This document shows, piece by piece, positions 34,208 through 41,492 of a stretch of 59,679 nt of DNA. Source of the DNA: an uncultured Anaerostipes sp. (GTDB lineage Bacteria; Bacillota; Clostridia; Lachnospirales; Lachnospiraceae); NCBI GenBank assembly GCA_900756035.1, contig CAAEIR010000387.1, positions 1 through 59,679 of the forward strand. Reading direction: 5' to 3'. Numbering within the stretch: the stretch's first letter is position 1; each line of letters begins with the position of its first letter. The notes beneath the pieces are model-generated. The model was not told the origin of the DNA. It made no database searches and saw nothing but the letters and a program-made list of their open reading frames with translations. The position numbers and the translations under genes are program-made.

Positions 34208-34392
34208 GATATCCTCCTTTTATATATGGATGCATTCTGAGATAAGAAAAGGCATATCCAGTATCCTGAATATGCCATGAAATCTGATATAGATATAAGA
34301 CTCGCGAAAGCGGGTCCTAGTTCCATCATAAGATCAATCTTGGCTTCAGGAAATACCTTGGCTTCAGAATGAAAATTTTGTCTCTGGTTTTT
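34208..34392 (-). promoter_or_regulatory. Leader RNA of the TM1266-hydG operon, candidate riboswitch or attenuator
   Basis: About 180 nt separate the expected start point from the first start codon. The leader holds the decamer TGAAGCCAAG twice (around 34335-34366), a hairpin with TTTC loop near 34297-34314, and an 11-bp hairpin at 34251-34276 followed by TTTTCTT, a rho-independent terminator. The ribosome binding site follows. I recognise no known riboswitch class. An open frame of 49 codons (34180-34329, minus) overlaps it but lacks a ribosome binding site. Confidence 0.55.
34251..34276 (-). terminator. Leader terminator hairpin before the TM1266 gene
   Basis: An 11-bp stem with one G-T pair and a GATA loop is followed on the minus strand by TTTTCTT (34244-34250). 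It ends about 44 nt before the start codon, as attenuators do. Confidence 0.7.
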
Positions 34393-34420
34393 ATTATAAA
34401 TGATATGAATAAAAAGTCAA
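34393..34420 (-). promoter_or_regulatory. Promoter of the TM1266-hydG operon
   Basis: On the minus strand TTGACT (34415-34420) and TATAAT (34393-34398) are 16 bp apart, close to consensus. The start codon is 185 nt further on. Confidence 0.75.
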
Positions 34421-34530
34421 CGCACACAGGGAACAAAAAGGGAAATTCCTTGTCTTTTAGATGGTTTCATTGTATATTTATCTCATAAGAACATTAGAAG
34501 ATACCACAAAAGATCATGAAGGAGAGAATC

Positions 34531-37344
34531 ATGTTGAAACTGCAGGGGGAAAATCAAAAATTAGCAAAGCTGGCCGCAATCCTGAAAAATAGTGGGATCT
34601 CAATCTTTGAGTATGATAGTGAGAAAGACGAACTTGTAGTGTATGATCATGATCTGCAGATTATGGACCGGATACAGGATTATGTCAACATGTATGTGCC
34701 AACCAAGAGTCGGATTTATCCGGAGGATCGTAAGAAAGCAGAGGAATTATATAATGGAATCCGAAAAGATCCTATTGAGATTCGGGAGGTTCAGGATGAT
34801 GGATCAATTCGAAGGAAAGTCATAGAAGGGATCTGGATGGAAGATTCCGATACCGGGAGACAGTCTTTTGTTGGAAGTGTAAAAGATGTGACGCAGGAAA
34901 AGGAAAAAGAGGATGTTTTAAAAGACAAAATAAAAAGAGATGCACTGACGTCCCTGTATCACAATATTTCGGGAAGGCATTTGATTGATGAATACTTAAG
35001 TCATAAAGATCCTTATGATTCCTGTGGCCTGGTGGTTTTAGATATTGACTATTTTAAGGCGGTGAATGATACCTATGGGCATCTGTTCGGAGATAAAGTA
35101 TTAAAAGCATTAGCAAATCTTATGAAAAAGCAATTTTCGGAAGAAAAAGAAATTATCCTTCGTGTTGGGGGAGATGAATTTGTGATTTTCTTCAAAAATG
35201 TTTCAAATATTGAACTGGTGCGTAAGATTGTGGAACTGAGAGATGGAATCAGTAAGATTCAGTTCCCGGAGAGCGATTATGTCATGACATGCAGTATAGG
35301 TGTGTGCTATCTTCCACAGAATATATCGGGTTACACCTATAATCAACTGTTTGAGAATGCGGACTGGGCTCTTTATCAGGCAAAAGAAAAGGGAAGAAAC
35401 TGCTACGTATTTTGTGATAATCTTCAGAGATTTGAAATTGCAGCAGAAAACAAAAAGGCAGAGGATATGGGAATTGATGCCAGATATTTGCGAAATGATG
35501 TTGTATCTACGGCATTTGAGATTTTTGAAAAAACGCATAGCTTTGAGGTTGCCCTGGAACTTTTAATGAAGGTGATCGGTGCCAGATTTTATTTAGATCG
35601 GATTACGGTTGTACAGACCAATGTAAAAGACAAAATGGTTGGGAAAAACTATCAGTGGAGATCTCCAAGAGCTCCCGAAGTTTTAAAGACAAATGACACT
35701 TTTATGAAAGAAGATTTTCTTACGTTATTTCACAGCTATGATGAGTATGGAACATGTGTGCTTCAGCATGACAATATGGGGATGTATTCAGAGCAGGCAA
35801 GAAGGCTTCTGATGCAGGGAGAAGCAAAGACAGTTGTGTATGCGGCAATGTATTGTGAAGGACAGTATACAGGAGCTATTTCTTATGTTGTATGTGATAA
35901 AAAACGACAGTGGTCAAAAGAAAAGTTAAGACAGCTTTCGGAAGTGACAAAGATTATTTCCGCACATCTGGCGAAGAATCAGATGATGAATCATGTATAT
36001 CAGGGTATTGCTCCTCAGCTGGAACATGATCCACTGACCGGATTGATTGCTTTTAATCGTTTCCATGAGGAAGTTGAGCGGATTATTGTAGGAAATAAAG
36101 AATCTGCATTTATTATGTTATATATGGACTTTCAGAATTTTAAATATTTTAATTATCGATATGGCTATGAGGTGGGCGATCGGGTACTGAAGGAGTTCTG
36201 TAATCATATCATACGAAGTGTGGAGGGGCAGTCGGATATTTACTTTACAAGGATTGTGGCAGACCAGTTTTTACTATTTAAGCCAACGGCGTATTCCGCT
36301 GAGGAAATTGAAAAAGGAAATATCGGAATTAAAGAAGAAATTATGGGATTTGCCACTGAACAGAAAGAAAAATTTCCGCAGGCATCTCTCCGGATTCGTG
36401 CCGGAATTTATTACATTACTCCGCAATGTGTCAGCGCAGGCTTTGCGATTGATGCGTCAAATTATGCCAGATGCCAGATAAAGAGTACTGAAAAATCAAC
36501 TATCAAATTATATAATGACGAGATGAAAAAAAAGCATCATCTGGAAAGTAAGATTATCAATGATATGCAGAGTGCAATAAAGAATCATCAATTTAAAGTA
36601 TATCTTCAGCCGAAATATTCTCTGAAGGATTCAAAGGTATCCGGAGCAGAAGCGCTGGTGCGATGGGAACGGGAAGACGGAGAAATTCTCTATCCGGATG
36701 CGTTTATTCCTGTTTATGAGGAGTATGGACAGATTTTAGATCTGGATTTATATGTTTTTGAACAGGTAGTAAATTTCCTCGCGAAAAATAAAAAAATGGG
36801 AAGAAAGCAGGTTCCGATTTCAATTAATGCATCAGGACTTCATGGAAAGGATTCAAAGACGGTGCAAAAATATCTTTCGGTTTTAAAACAATATGAGATT
36901 GATTCGTCTCTGGTGGAAATAGAACTGACGGAAACTTCATTGGTTCAGGATTATGAAAATATAAAACAAATGTTTTCGGAGCTGAAAGAGAGAGGAATCA
37001 AAATTGTATTGGATGATTTTGGAAGCGGATATTCTGTTTTAAATACCATTGTAGATCTTCCGATCGATATTATTAAAATTGACCGGGGATTTATGAACAG
37101 CTGTACGACGAGTAAAAAGGGAACTCGGTTTTTGGAGCAGATCATAAAAATGATACGGCAACTTGGATATGGTATTGTCTGCGAGGGTGTGGAGACCATC
37201 GAACAGGTGGAATTTCTGAGAAAGGCAAAATGTGATGAGATTCAGGGATATTGGTATGCAAAACCTATGTCGATCCCTGAGTATGAGAAAAGGTTTTACG
37301 GAGAAAATGGGATCAATATAGTGGATGAAGAAAAGCCGTTTTAG
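34531..37344 (+). CDS. GGDEF and EAL domain protein (cyclic-di-GMP turnover)
   Basis: A 937-residue cytoplasmic signalling protein. A PAS-like domain spans residues about 10-125 (ISIFEYDSEKDELVVYD to VGSVKDVTQ). A GGDEF domain follows at about 140-300, with an intact VGGDEF loop. A middle GAF-like sensor is at about 320-480. A second GGDEF-like domain at about 490-640 has a ruined loop reading VADQF. The EAL domain at about 655-920 keeps GAEALVRW, LTETSLV, DDFGSGYS, KIDRGFM and EGVET. So it has one potentially active diguanylate cyclase and one phosphodiesterase. The ATG at 34531 follows AAGGAGAG. An ATG at 34516 overlaps that site. Confidence 0.9.
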   Translation: MLKLQGENQKLAKLAAILKNSGISIFEYDSEKDELVVYDHDLQIMDRIQDYVNMYVPTKSRIYPEDRKKAEELYNGIRKDPIEIREVQDDGSIRRKVIEGIWMEDSDTGRQSFVGSVKDVTQEKEKEDVLKDKIKRDALTSLYHNISGRHLIDEYLSHKDPYDSCGLVVLDIDYFKAVNDTYGHLFGDKVLKALANLMKKQFSEEKEIILRVGGDEFVIFFKNVSNIELVRKIVELRDGISKIQFPESDYVMTCSIGVCYLPQNISGYTYNQLFENADWALYQAKEKGRNCYVFCDNLQRFEIAAENKKAEDMGIDARYLRNDVVSTAFEIFEKTHSFEVALELLMKVIGARFYLDRITVVQTNVKDKMVGKNYQWRSPRAPEVLKTNDTFMKEDFLTLFHSYDEYGTCVLQHDNMGMYSEQARRLLMQGEAKTVVYAAMYCEGQYTGAISYVVCDKKRQWSKEKLRQLSEVTKIISAHLAKNQMMNHVYQGIAPQLEHDPLTGLIAFNRFHEEVERIIVGNKESAFIMLYMDFQNFKYFNYRYGYEVGDRVLKEFCNHIIRSVEGQSDIYFTRIVADQFLLFKPTAYSAEEIEKGNIGIKEEIMGFATEQKEKFPQASLRIRAGIYYITPQCVSAGFAIDASNYARCQIKSTEKSTIKLYNDEMKKKHHLESKIINDMQSAIKNHQFKVYLQPKYSLKDSKVSGAEALVRWEREDGEILYPDAFIPVYEEYGQILDLDLYVFEQVVNFLAKNKKMGRKQVPISINASGLHGKDSKTVQKYLSVLKQYEIDSSLVEIELTETSLVQDYENIKQMFSELKERGIKIVLDDFGSGYSVLNTIVDLPIDIIKIDRGFMNSCTTSKKGTRFLEQIIKMIRQLGYGIVCEGVETIEQVEFLRKAKCDEIQGYWYAKPMSIPEYEKRFYGENGINIVDEEKPF

Positions 37345-37407
37345 CCCTTTGTTCATTGCATTTCGGAAGGAAAAAAAGTATAATAAAAGAAGAACTGGAG
37401 GAGTAAT

Positions 37408-37905
37408 ATGAGTGGCAGAAATGAAAAAGAGTTAGAGGGAATTACTTTGCTTGGTAATCAGGGAACTAAATATCCGGACGACTACGCGCCGGAGGTTTTG
37501 GAGTCTTTTGAGAATAAGCATATGGAGAATGATTATTTTGTAAAATTTAATGCACCGGAATTTACCAGTCTTTGTCCGATGACTGGACAGCCGGATTTTG
37601 CGACAATCTATATTTCTTATGTACCTGCAAAGAAGATGGTGGAGAGTAAGTCTCTGAAATTATATTTATATAGTTTTCGTAATCATGGAGATTTTCACGA
37701 GGATTGTGTGAATATTATTATGAAAGATCTCATAGCATTGATGGAACCAAAATATATTGAGGTATGGGGAAAGTTTACACCGAGGGGCGGTATTTCCATT
37801 GATCCGTATTGTAATTACGGAAAACCGGGAACAAAATGGGAGGAAGTTGCCTGGCACAGGCTTTCTAACCATGATATGTATCCGGAGAAAATTGATAATC
37901 GGTAA
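37408..37905 (+). CDS. queF: NADPH-dependent preQ1 synthase (7-cyano-7-deazaguanine reductase)
   Basis: A 165-residue enzyme of the short (YkvM) QueF type, reducing preQ0 to preQ1 for queuosine in tRNA. Catalytic Cys56 and Asp63 lie in EFTSLCPMTGQPDFA. ESKSLKLYLYSFRNHGDFHE is the NADPH-binding QueF motif. Length matches the unimodular form. GGAGG precedes the ATG. It stands alone: no queC, queD, queE or tgt gene is nearby, and no preQ1 riboswitch was recognised upstream. A TATAAT box at about 37379-37384 probably gives it its own promoter. Confidence 0.95.
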   Translation: MSGRNEKELEGITLLGNQGTKYPDDYAPEVLESFENKHMENDYFVKFNAPEFTSLCPMTGQPDFATIYISYVPAKKMVESKSLKLYLYSFRNHGDFHEDCVNIIMKDLIALMEPKYIEVWGKFTPRGGISIDPYCNYGKPGTKWEEVAWHRLSNHDMYPEKIDNR

Positions 37906-37949
37906 AGGGATACTATTGATTTATCATTTATATAAGAAGGAGAAAAAGT

Positions 37950-39197
37950 ATGGTAAAAAAATTTTTAAAGGGCACTTTATGTGCGGCACTGTCTCTGTCC
38001 ATGGCACTGGGCGGCGTGATGGTAGGAGCATCTCAGGATCAGAGCGCGAAAGTACAGGCTAGTAAAGATCGTGTGCAGACTACGGTGCAAAGTACGGCAG
38101 CACCATTGAAGAAAGTGGAAAAGAAGCAGAGTAAGGTGAAGGACGCCAGAAATGTACAGACGGTGACTACGACAGTAGCAGATACAATTTCCCGGTATAA
38201 CAGTTTTATGGCAAATGGAAATGCACAGACTGGGATTGAAGGAACGGTTGGTACTGCGGGATTGATTCCGGTTGGAGTTGTGCGAGTCAGCAGAACGGGA
38301 ACGGTCATTGTAAAGTATTACTGTTATACAACAAGTCCGTATGGATCTCAGTATGAGCAAACATTGAAACTGATACATACCAATGGGGCAGAAATATCCG
38401 GAGTTACGATGTCAAGAACCGGAACAGGAAATAAACGACAGCTCTGGGCAACGAATGTTCCGGCGGGAACTTATTATATTGCGACCTCTTATACAATATC
38501 AAAAAATACTTATATTAAGGCAGGTTTTTCTTCAGCAGTAGTTCCGAATGCTAATGGACGTTATCTTAACAGCAATGGAATTTTAGTTGGTGGAAACAGA
38601 GGAACTTCTTATCAGTATTTTAAGATGTCAAAACGTGGGGTTGCAAAACTGGCACTTCAAAGATATGTTTACTATGGCGGACCACGTGGTATGGAATATA
38701 CGGTTCAGAGAAGAAGTGGAAGAAGCTGGAAAACAGTACAATCAAGAAAGTATTCCTCCTCTAATTCATGGGGCTATGTAGGATTAAGTGCGGGAACCTA
38801 TCGATTAGTATTGAAGAGTCCGGATAGTAATGTATTGGCACTTCGCTTTAGGGCATCTACAGCCAATAGTTCTTACGGAACTAAGAAGAAAAAAGCAAAG
38901 ACCATCAAACGTAAGAAATATAAAAAACAGACCTTTGCACCGACAGACAGTACAAAAAAAGCACACTGGTACAAGATTAAGGTTTCTAAAAAACGTTCCA
39001 CATATATTGACGTTACAAGTTTGGGAAATGAAGGATCTATCTGGGCACAGGTTTCAGGAAGAACGAGACTGAAATCTAAAAAGATTAAAAACGGAATTCG
39101 TTTTTACGGAAAAGCCAAGGCGGGAACTTATTATATTAAGGTTTATAAACTTAGCAAGAGTACCACAGGATCTTATCAGATTAAATATAAAAAATAA
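37950..39197 (+). CDS. Secreted basic protein with pre-peptidase-like repeats
   Basis: A 415-residue exported protein. Residues 1-30 are a signal peptide (MVKKFLKG, hydrophobic core, cleavage near VGAS). A Lys/Gln/Thr/Val-rich linker runs to about residue 75. Three beta-rich segments follow, each ending in a variant of AGTYYI or AGTYRLVLKS: about residues 90-190, 200-300 and 315-415. This resembles PPC (bacterial pre-peptidase C-terminal) beta-sandwich domains. The Lys/Arg content is very high, especially around residues 310-330 (TKKKKAKTIKRKKYKKQ). There is no sorting signal or catalytic motif. Binding to the wall or to a polyanion is inferred. AAGGAG precedes the ATG. Confidence 0.7.
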   Translation: MVKKFLKGTLCAALSLSMALGGVMVGASQDQSAKVQASKDRVQTTVQSTAAPLKKVEKKQSKVKDARNVQTVTTTVADTISRYNSFMANGNAQTGIEGTVGTAGLIPVGVVRVSRTGTVIVKYYCYTTSPYGSQYEQTLKLIHTNGAEISGVTMSRTGTGNKRQLWATNVPAGTYYIATSYTISKNTYIKAGFSSAVVPNANGRYLNSNGILVGGNRGTSYQYFKMSKRGVAKLALQRYVYYGGPRGMEYTVQRRSGRSWKTVQSRKYSSSNSWGYVGLSAGTYRLVLKSPDSNVLALRFRASTANSSYGTKKKKAKTIKRKKYKKQTFAPTDSTKKAHWYKIKVSKKRSTYIDVTSLGNEGSIWAQVSGRTRLKSKKIKNGIRFYGKAKAGTYYIKVYKLSKSTTGSYQIKYKK

Positions 39198-39260
39198 TAA
39201 GATTTACTTAAGTTTTGTTTAGAGTTCTTTTAGAAAAGTTTAGAAACAGAATATTGAATG

Positions 39261-39352
39261 AAGAGAGGATTTTGATATACTAAAGACATAGTTTTTCATA
39301 TATTTTAATCCTCTCTTTTCATTTGGATCTTGCAAAAATGCAGGGTCCTTTT
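39261..39352 (+). terminator. Terminator region after the secreted protein gene
   Basis: An 11-bp inverted repeat (39261-39271 with 39307-39317) is followed by a second compact hairpin (39326-39334 with 39339-39347, AAAA loop, two G-T pairs) and CTTTTATT. Either can end transcription. The 300 bp from 39198 to 39499 hold no gene. Confidence 0.55.
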
Positions 39353-39390
39353 ATTAATTCATAGGAAATTTCATTCTATGAATTAATAAA
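39350..39390. repeat. Perfect 15-bp inverted repeat
   Basis: Arms at 39350-39364 and 39376-39390 are perfect complements around an 11-nt loop. It sits directly beside a copy of the 24-bp interspersed repeat. It could be a small palindromic element. Confidence 0.6.
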
Positions 39391-39402
39391 CGCTCCGCGC
39401 AG

Positions 39403-39426
39403 GATGCGGACTTGTCCGCTTTGTCC
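39403..39426. repeat. Interspersed 24-bp repeat, copy 2
   Basis: It differs from 22058-22081 at one base. The centre GCGGAC-TT-GTCCGC is a perfect hairpin in this copy. Confidence 0.65.
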
Positions 39427-39439
39427 GTAACATATATGC

Positions 39440-39468
39440 TTGAACCATCTGAAAATATATGATATGAT
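39440..39468 (+). promoter_or_regulatory. Promoter of the ROK-PHP operon
   Basis: TTGAAC at 39440-39445 and TATGAT at 39463-39468 are separated by 17 bp, about 30 bp before the ROK start codon. Confidence 0.7.
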
Positions 39469-39499
39469 ACTTTTGACGATAGTCGCCGAAAGGAGAAAT

Positions 39500-40489
39500 A
39501 TGGCATTTAGAGCAGATCGTTTAAAAGAGATGAATTTACAGAAAATAAAAGACTATTTTTACAGAGAAAAAAAGGCAAATAAAAGTAGTCTGTCGGAGAG
39601 TACCGGTATTTCAAAGACAACGTGTACCACTTTGTTGAAAGAGTTGGTAGAAGAAGGGTTTTTGTATCAGGATTCAGATTATGATTCGACCGGAGGGAGA
39701 CCAAGCAAGGGATATCGGCTGAACCCGGATTATCAGCATAATTGTCTGATTTATTTAAAACAGGGGGAGCCTCATCAAATTGAAATTCAGGTCAGAGATT
39801 TTGCAGGAGACCGAAAAATTTCGTTGAGCCAGAAAGCAGAGGGATCCTGTATCGAAGAGTTATATAATCTGTTAGATGAAATTTTTCAAAAGGATTCCAA
39901 AATTACAGTGGCAGCATTGAGTCTTCCGGGGGTGATCAATCGGCAGTATGATGTACTTTCCTGTGATATCTGGGAGTTGGAGGGTAAGAATTTAAATACG
40001 CTGATCGGAAAGAAATACGGGGTTACGGTTATCGCTGAGAATGACGTCAATCTGGCAGCAATCGGCTATCACACGAGAGAGGATAGTCTGGCATTTCTTT
40101 ATCAGCCGAAGATTGGATACAGTGGGTGCGGTATTGTACTGAATCATCAGCTGTATCGGGGGAATACTCTGTTTGCCGGTGAAATAGGATATCTAAGTGG
40201 GTGTGCTTTTATGGAGCCGGAAGATTTTGATACGGCGCAAAATCTGATTGTACAGCAGCTGACGGCATTGATCTGTGTTCTAAATCCGGCGGAGATTGTG
40301 ATCTGTTCTTGCTATGATTTTGACAGGGAAATGTTAATAGAGTCGTTAAGTGATACACTTATATCGGAACATTTGCCCGGATTGCAAATAGTTCCGGAGA
40401 TGGAGAATTATATTTTCAACGGACTTATGGAGGCTGCGGTTGATGCAGGGAGAAATCATTTAAAATTAAGAGAAGTAAGGAGAGTGTGA
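39500..40489 (+). CDS. ROK-family transcriptional regulator
   Basis: A 329-residue regulator related to XylR/NagC. The N-terminal winged helix is clear (residues 12-65, NKSSLSESTGISKTTCTTLL and GGRPSKGYRLN). The remainder is a ROK sugar-kinase-like domain with VAALSLPGVINRQ, VIAENDVNLAAIGY and LFAGEIGYLSGC. The usual ROK zinc motif with its Cys residues is not seen, and the ATP-site residues look worn, so it is likely a pure sensor. The ATG at 39500 has AAAGGAG 6 nt upstream. A longer frame from 39440 runs through the promoter and is rejected. The PHP gene follows after 3 bp. Confidence 0.83.
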   Translation: MAFRADRLKEMNLQKIKDYFYREKKANKSSLSESTGISKTTCTTLLKELVEEGFLYQDSDYDSTGGRPSKGYRLNPDYQHNCLIYLKQGEPHQIEIQVRDFAGDRKISLSQKAEGSCIEELYNLLDEIFQKDSKITVAALSLPGVINRQYDVLSCDIWELEGKNLNTLIGKKYGVTVIAENDVNLAAIGYHTREDSLAFLYQPKIGYSGCGIVLNHQLYRGNTLFAGEIGYLSGCAFMEPEDFDTAQNLIVQQLTALICVLNPAEIVICSCYDFDREMLIESLSDTLISEHLPGLQIVPEMENYIFNGLMEAAVDAGRNHLKLREVRRV

Positions 40490-40492
40490 GAA

Positions 40493-41386
40493 ATGAAAAA
40501 TTATATAGATCTTCATATGCACAGTAAATATAGCGATGATGGAGAATTTTCGCCTTCAAAACTGGTGGAAATGTGCAGCGAAAAAGGGATTCGGATTATG
40601 GCAATCGCAGATCACAACCTTGTATGTGCGGTAAAAGAAGGAAGAGAAAGAGCAGAAGAGCTAGGAATACAGTATATTTCTGCCATTGAAATCGACTGTA
40701 CCTATCAAGGGGTAAATTTGCATGTTCTTGGATATGGAATTTCGGAGGATCAAGAGTTCTTTAGACAGCTGGGGGATCAGATTTACCAACAAGAACTTAT
40801 GCTATCTGATCGGAAGATAGAATTAACAGAGGTACTTGGATTTCATGTAACCAAAGAGGAACTGGAGTCCCTGTCTGAAAATGGAGTCTATACCGGAGAA
40901 ATGTTCGGAGAAATTATTCTTGGAAAAGAAGAATATAAGGAACACCCGATGTTAGAACCCTACCGTGTCGGCGGAGAGCGAAGTGATAACCCTTATGTGA
41001 ATTTTTACTGGGATTTCTATTCACAGGGAAAACCATGTTATACGGAGGTTGTATATCCGGATTATGCAGAAATTGTGCAGAAAATTCATCAATATGGGGG
41101 AAAAGCAGTTCTGGCACATCCGGGAGCGAATTTAAAAGGCAAATTTGAGTATTTTGATGAGATGATGAAAGAAGAGTCCTTGGATGGAGTGGAGGCTTTT
41201 AGCAATTACCATGATGAAGAAACGGCAGACTATTTCTATAGAAAGGGTCAGGAGTATGGAATTATGACAACCTGTGGAAGTGATTTCCATGGAAAGACCA
41301 AACCGTCCATTGAGCTTGGAGAATGTCATTGCCCATATGATCAGGAATTTTTAGAAACAGCATTAAAGGAAGCAAAATTGATATAA
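40493..41386 (+). CDS. PHP-domain phosphoesterase
   Basis: A 297-residue metal-dependent phosphoesterase. The four PHP motifs are present: DLHMHSKYSDDGEFSP at the start, IAIADHN (as IMAIADHNLV, residues 37-46), VLAHPGAN in the second half and CGSDFHG near the end, giving the His/Asp cluster for two or three metals. Relatives include TrpH/YciV nucleoside-bisphosphate phosphatases and histidinol phosphatases. The substrate is uncertain, and pairing with a sugar-sensing ROK regulator hints at a sugar or nucleotide phosphate. The start has AAGGAGAG upstream. Confidence 0.82.
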   Translation: MKNYIDLHMHSKYSDDGEFSPSKLVEMCSEKGIRIMAIADHNLVCAVKEGRERAEELGIQYISAIEIDCTYQGVNLHVLGYGISEDQEFFRQLGDQIYQQELMLSDRKIELTEVLGFHVTKEELESLSENGVYTGEMFGEIILGKEEYKEHPMLEPYRVGGERSDNPYVNFYWDFYSQGKPCYTEVVYPDYAEIVQKIHQYGGKAVLAHPGANLKGKFEYFDEMMKEESLDGVEAFSNYHDEETADYFYRKGQEYGIMTTCGSDFHGKTKPSIELGECHCPYDQEFLETALKEAKLI

Positions 41387-41436
41387 AAAAGAAGGTTACG
41401 TATGTTTTTTTGACATACTTGATCACGAAATATAAT

Positions 41437-41475
41437 AAAGCCGTGAATCGTAAAGATAAACGATTCACGGCTTTT
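41437..41475. terminator. Bidirectional terminator
   Basis: A perfect 15-bp stem (41437-41451 with 41460-41474) has an 8-nt loop. It lies between the PHP gene and the convergent phosphoglucomutase gene. Confidence 0.9.
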
Positions 41476-41492
41476 GACATAGGAGACCTAAA

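Noticed and set aside
34516..34530. Earlier start for the GGDEF/EAL gene at 34516
   Set aside because: The upstream ATG overlaps the ribosome binding site of the ATG at 34531, which fits better.
37345..37407. Possible preQ1 riboswitch before queF
   Set aside because: The space is only 63 bp and lacks the short stem-loop with A-rich tail of the class.
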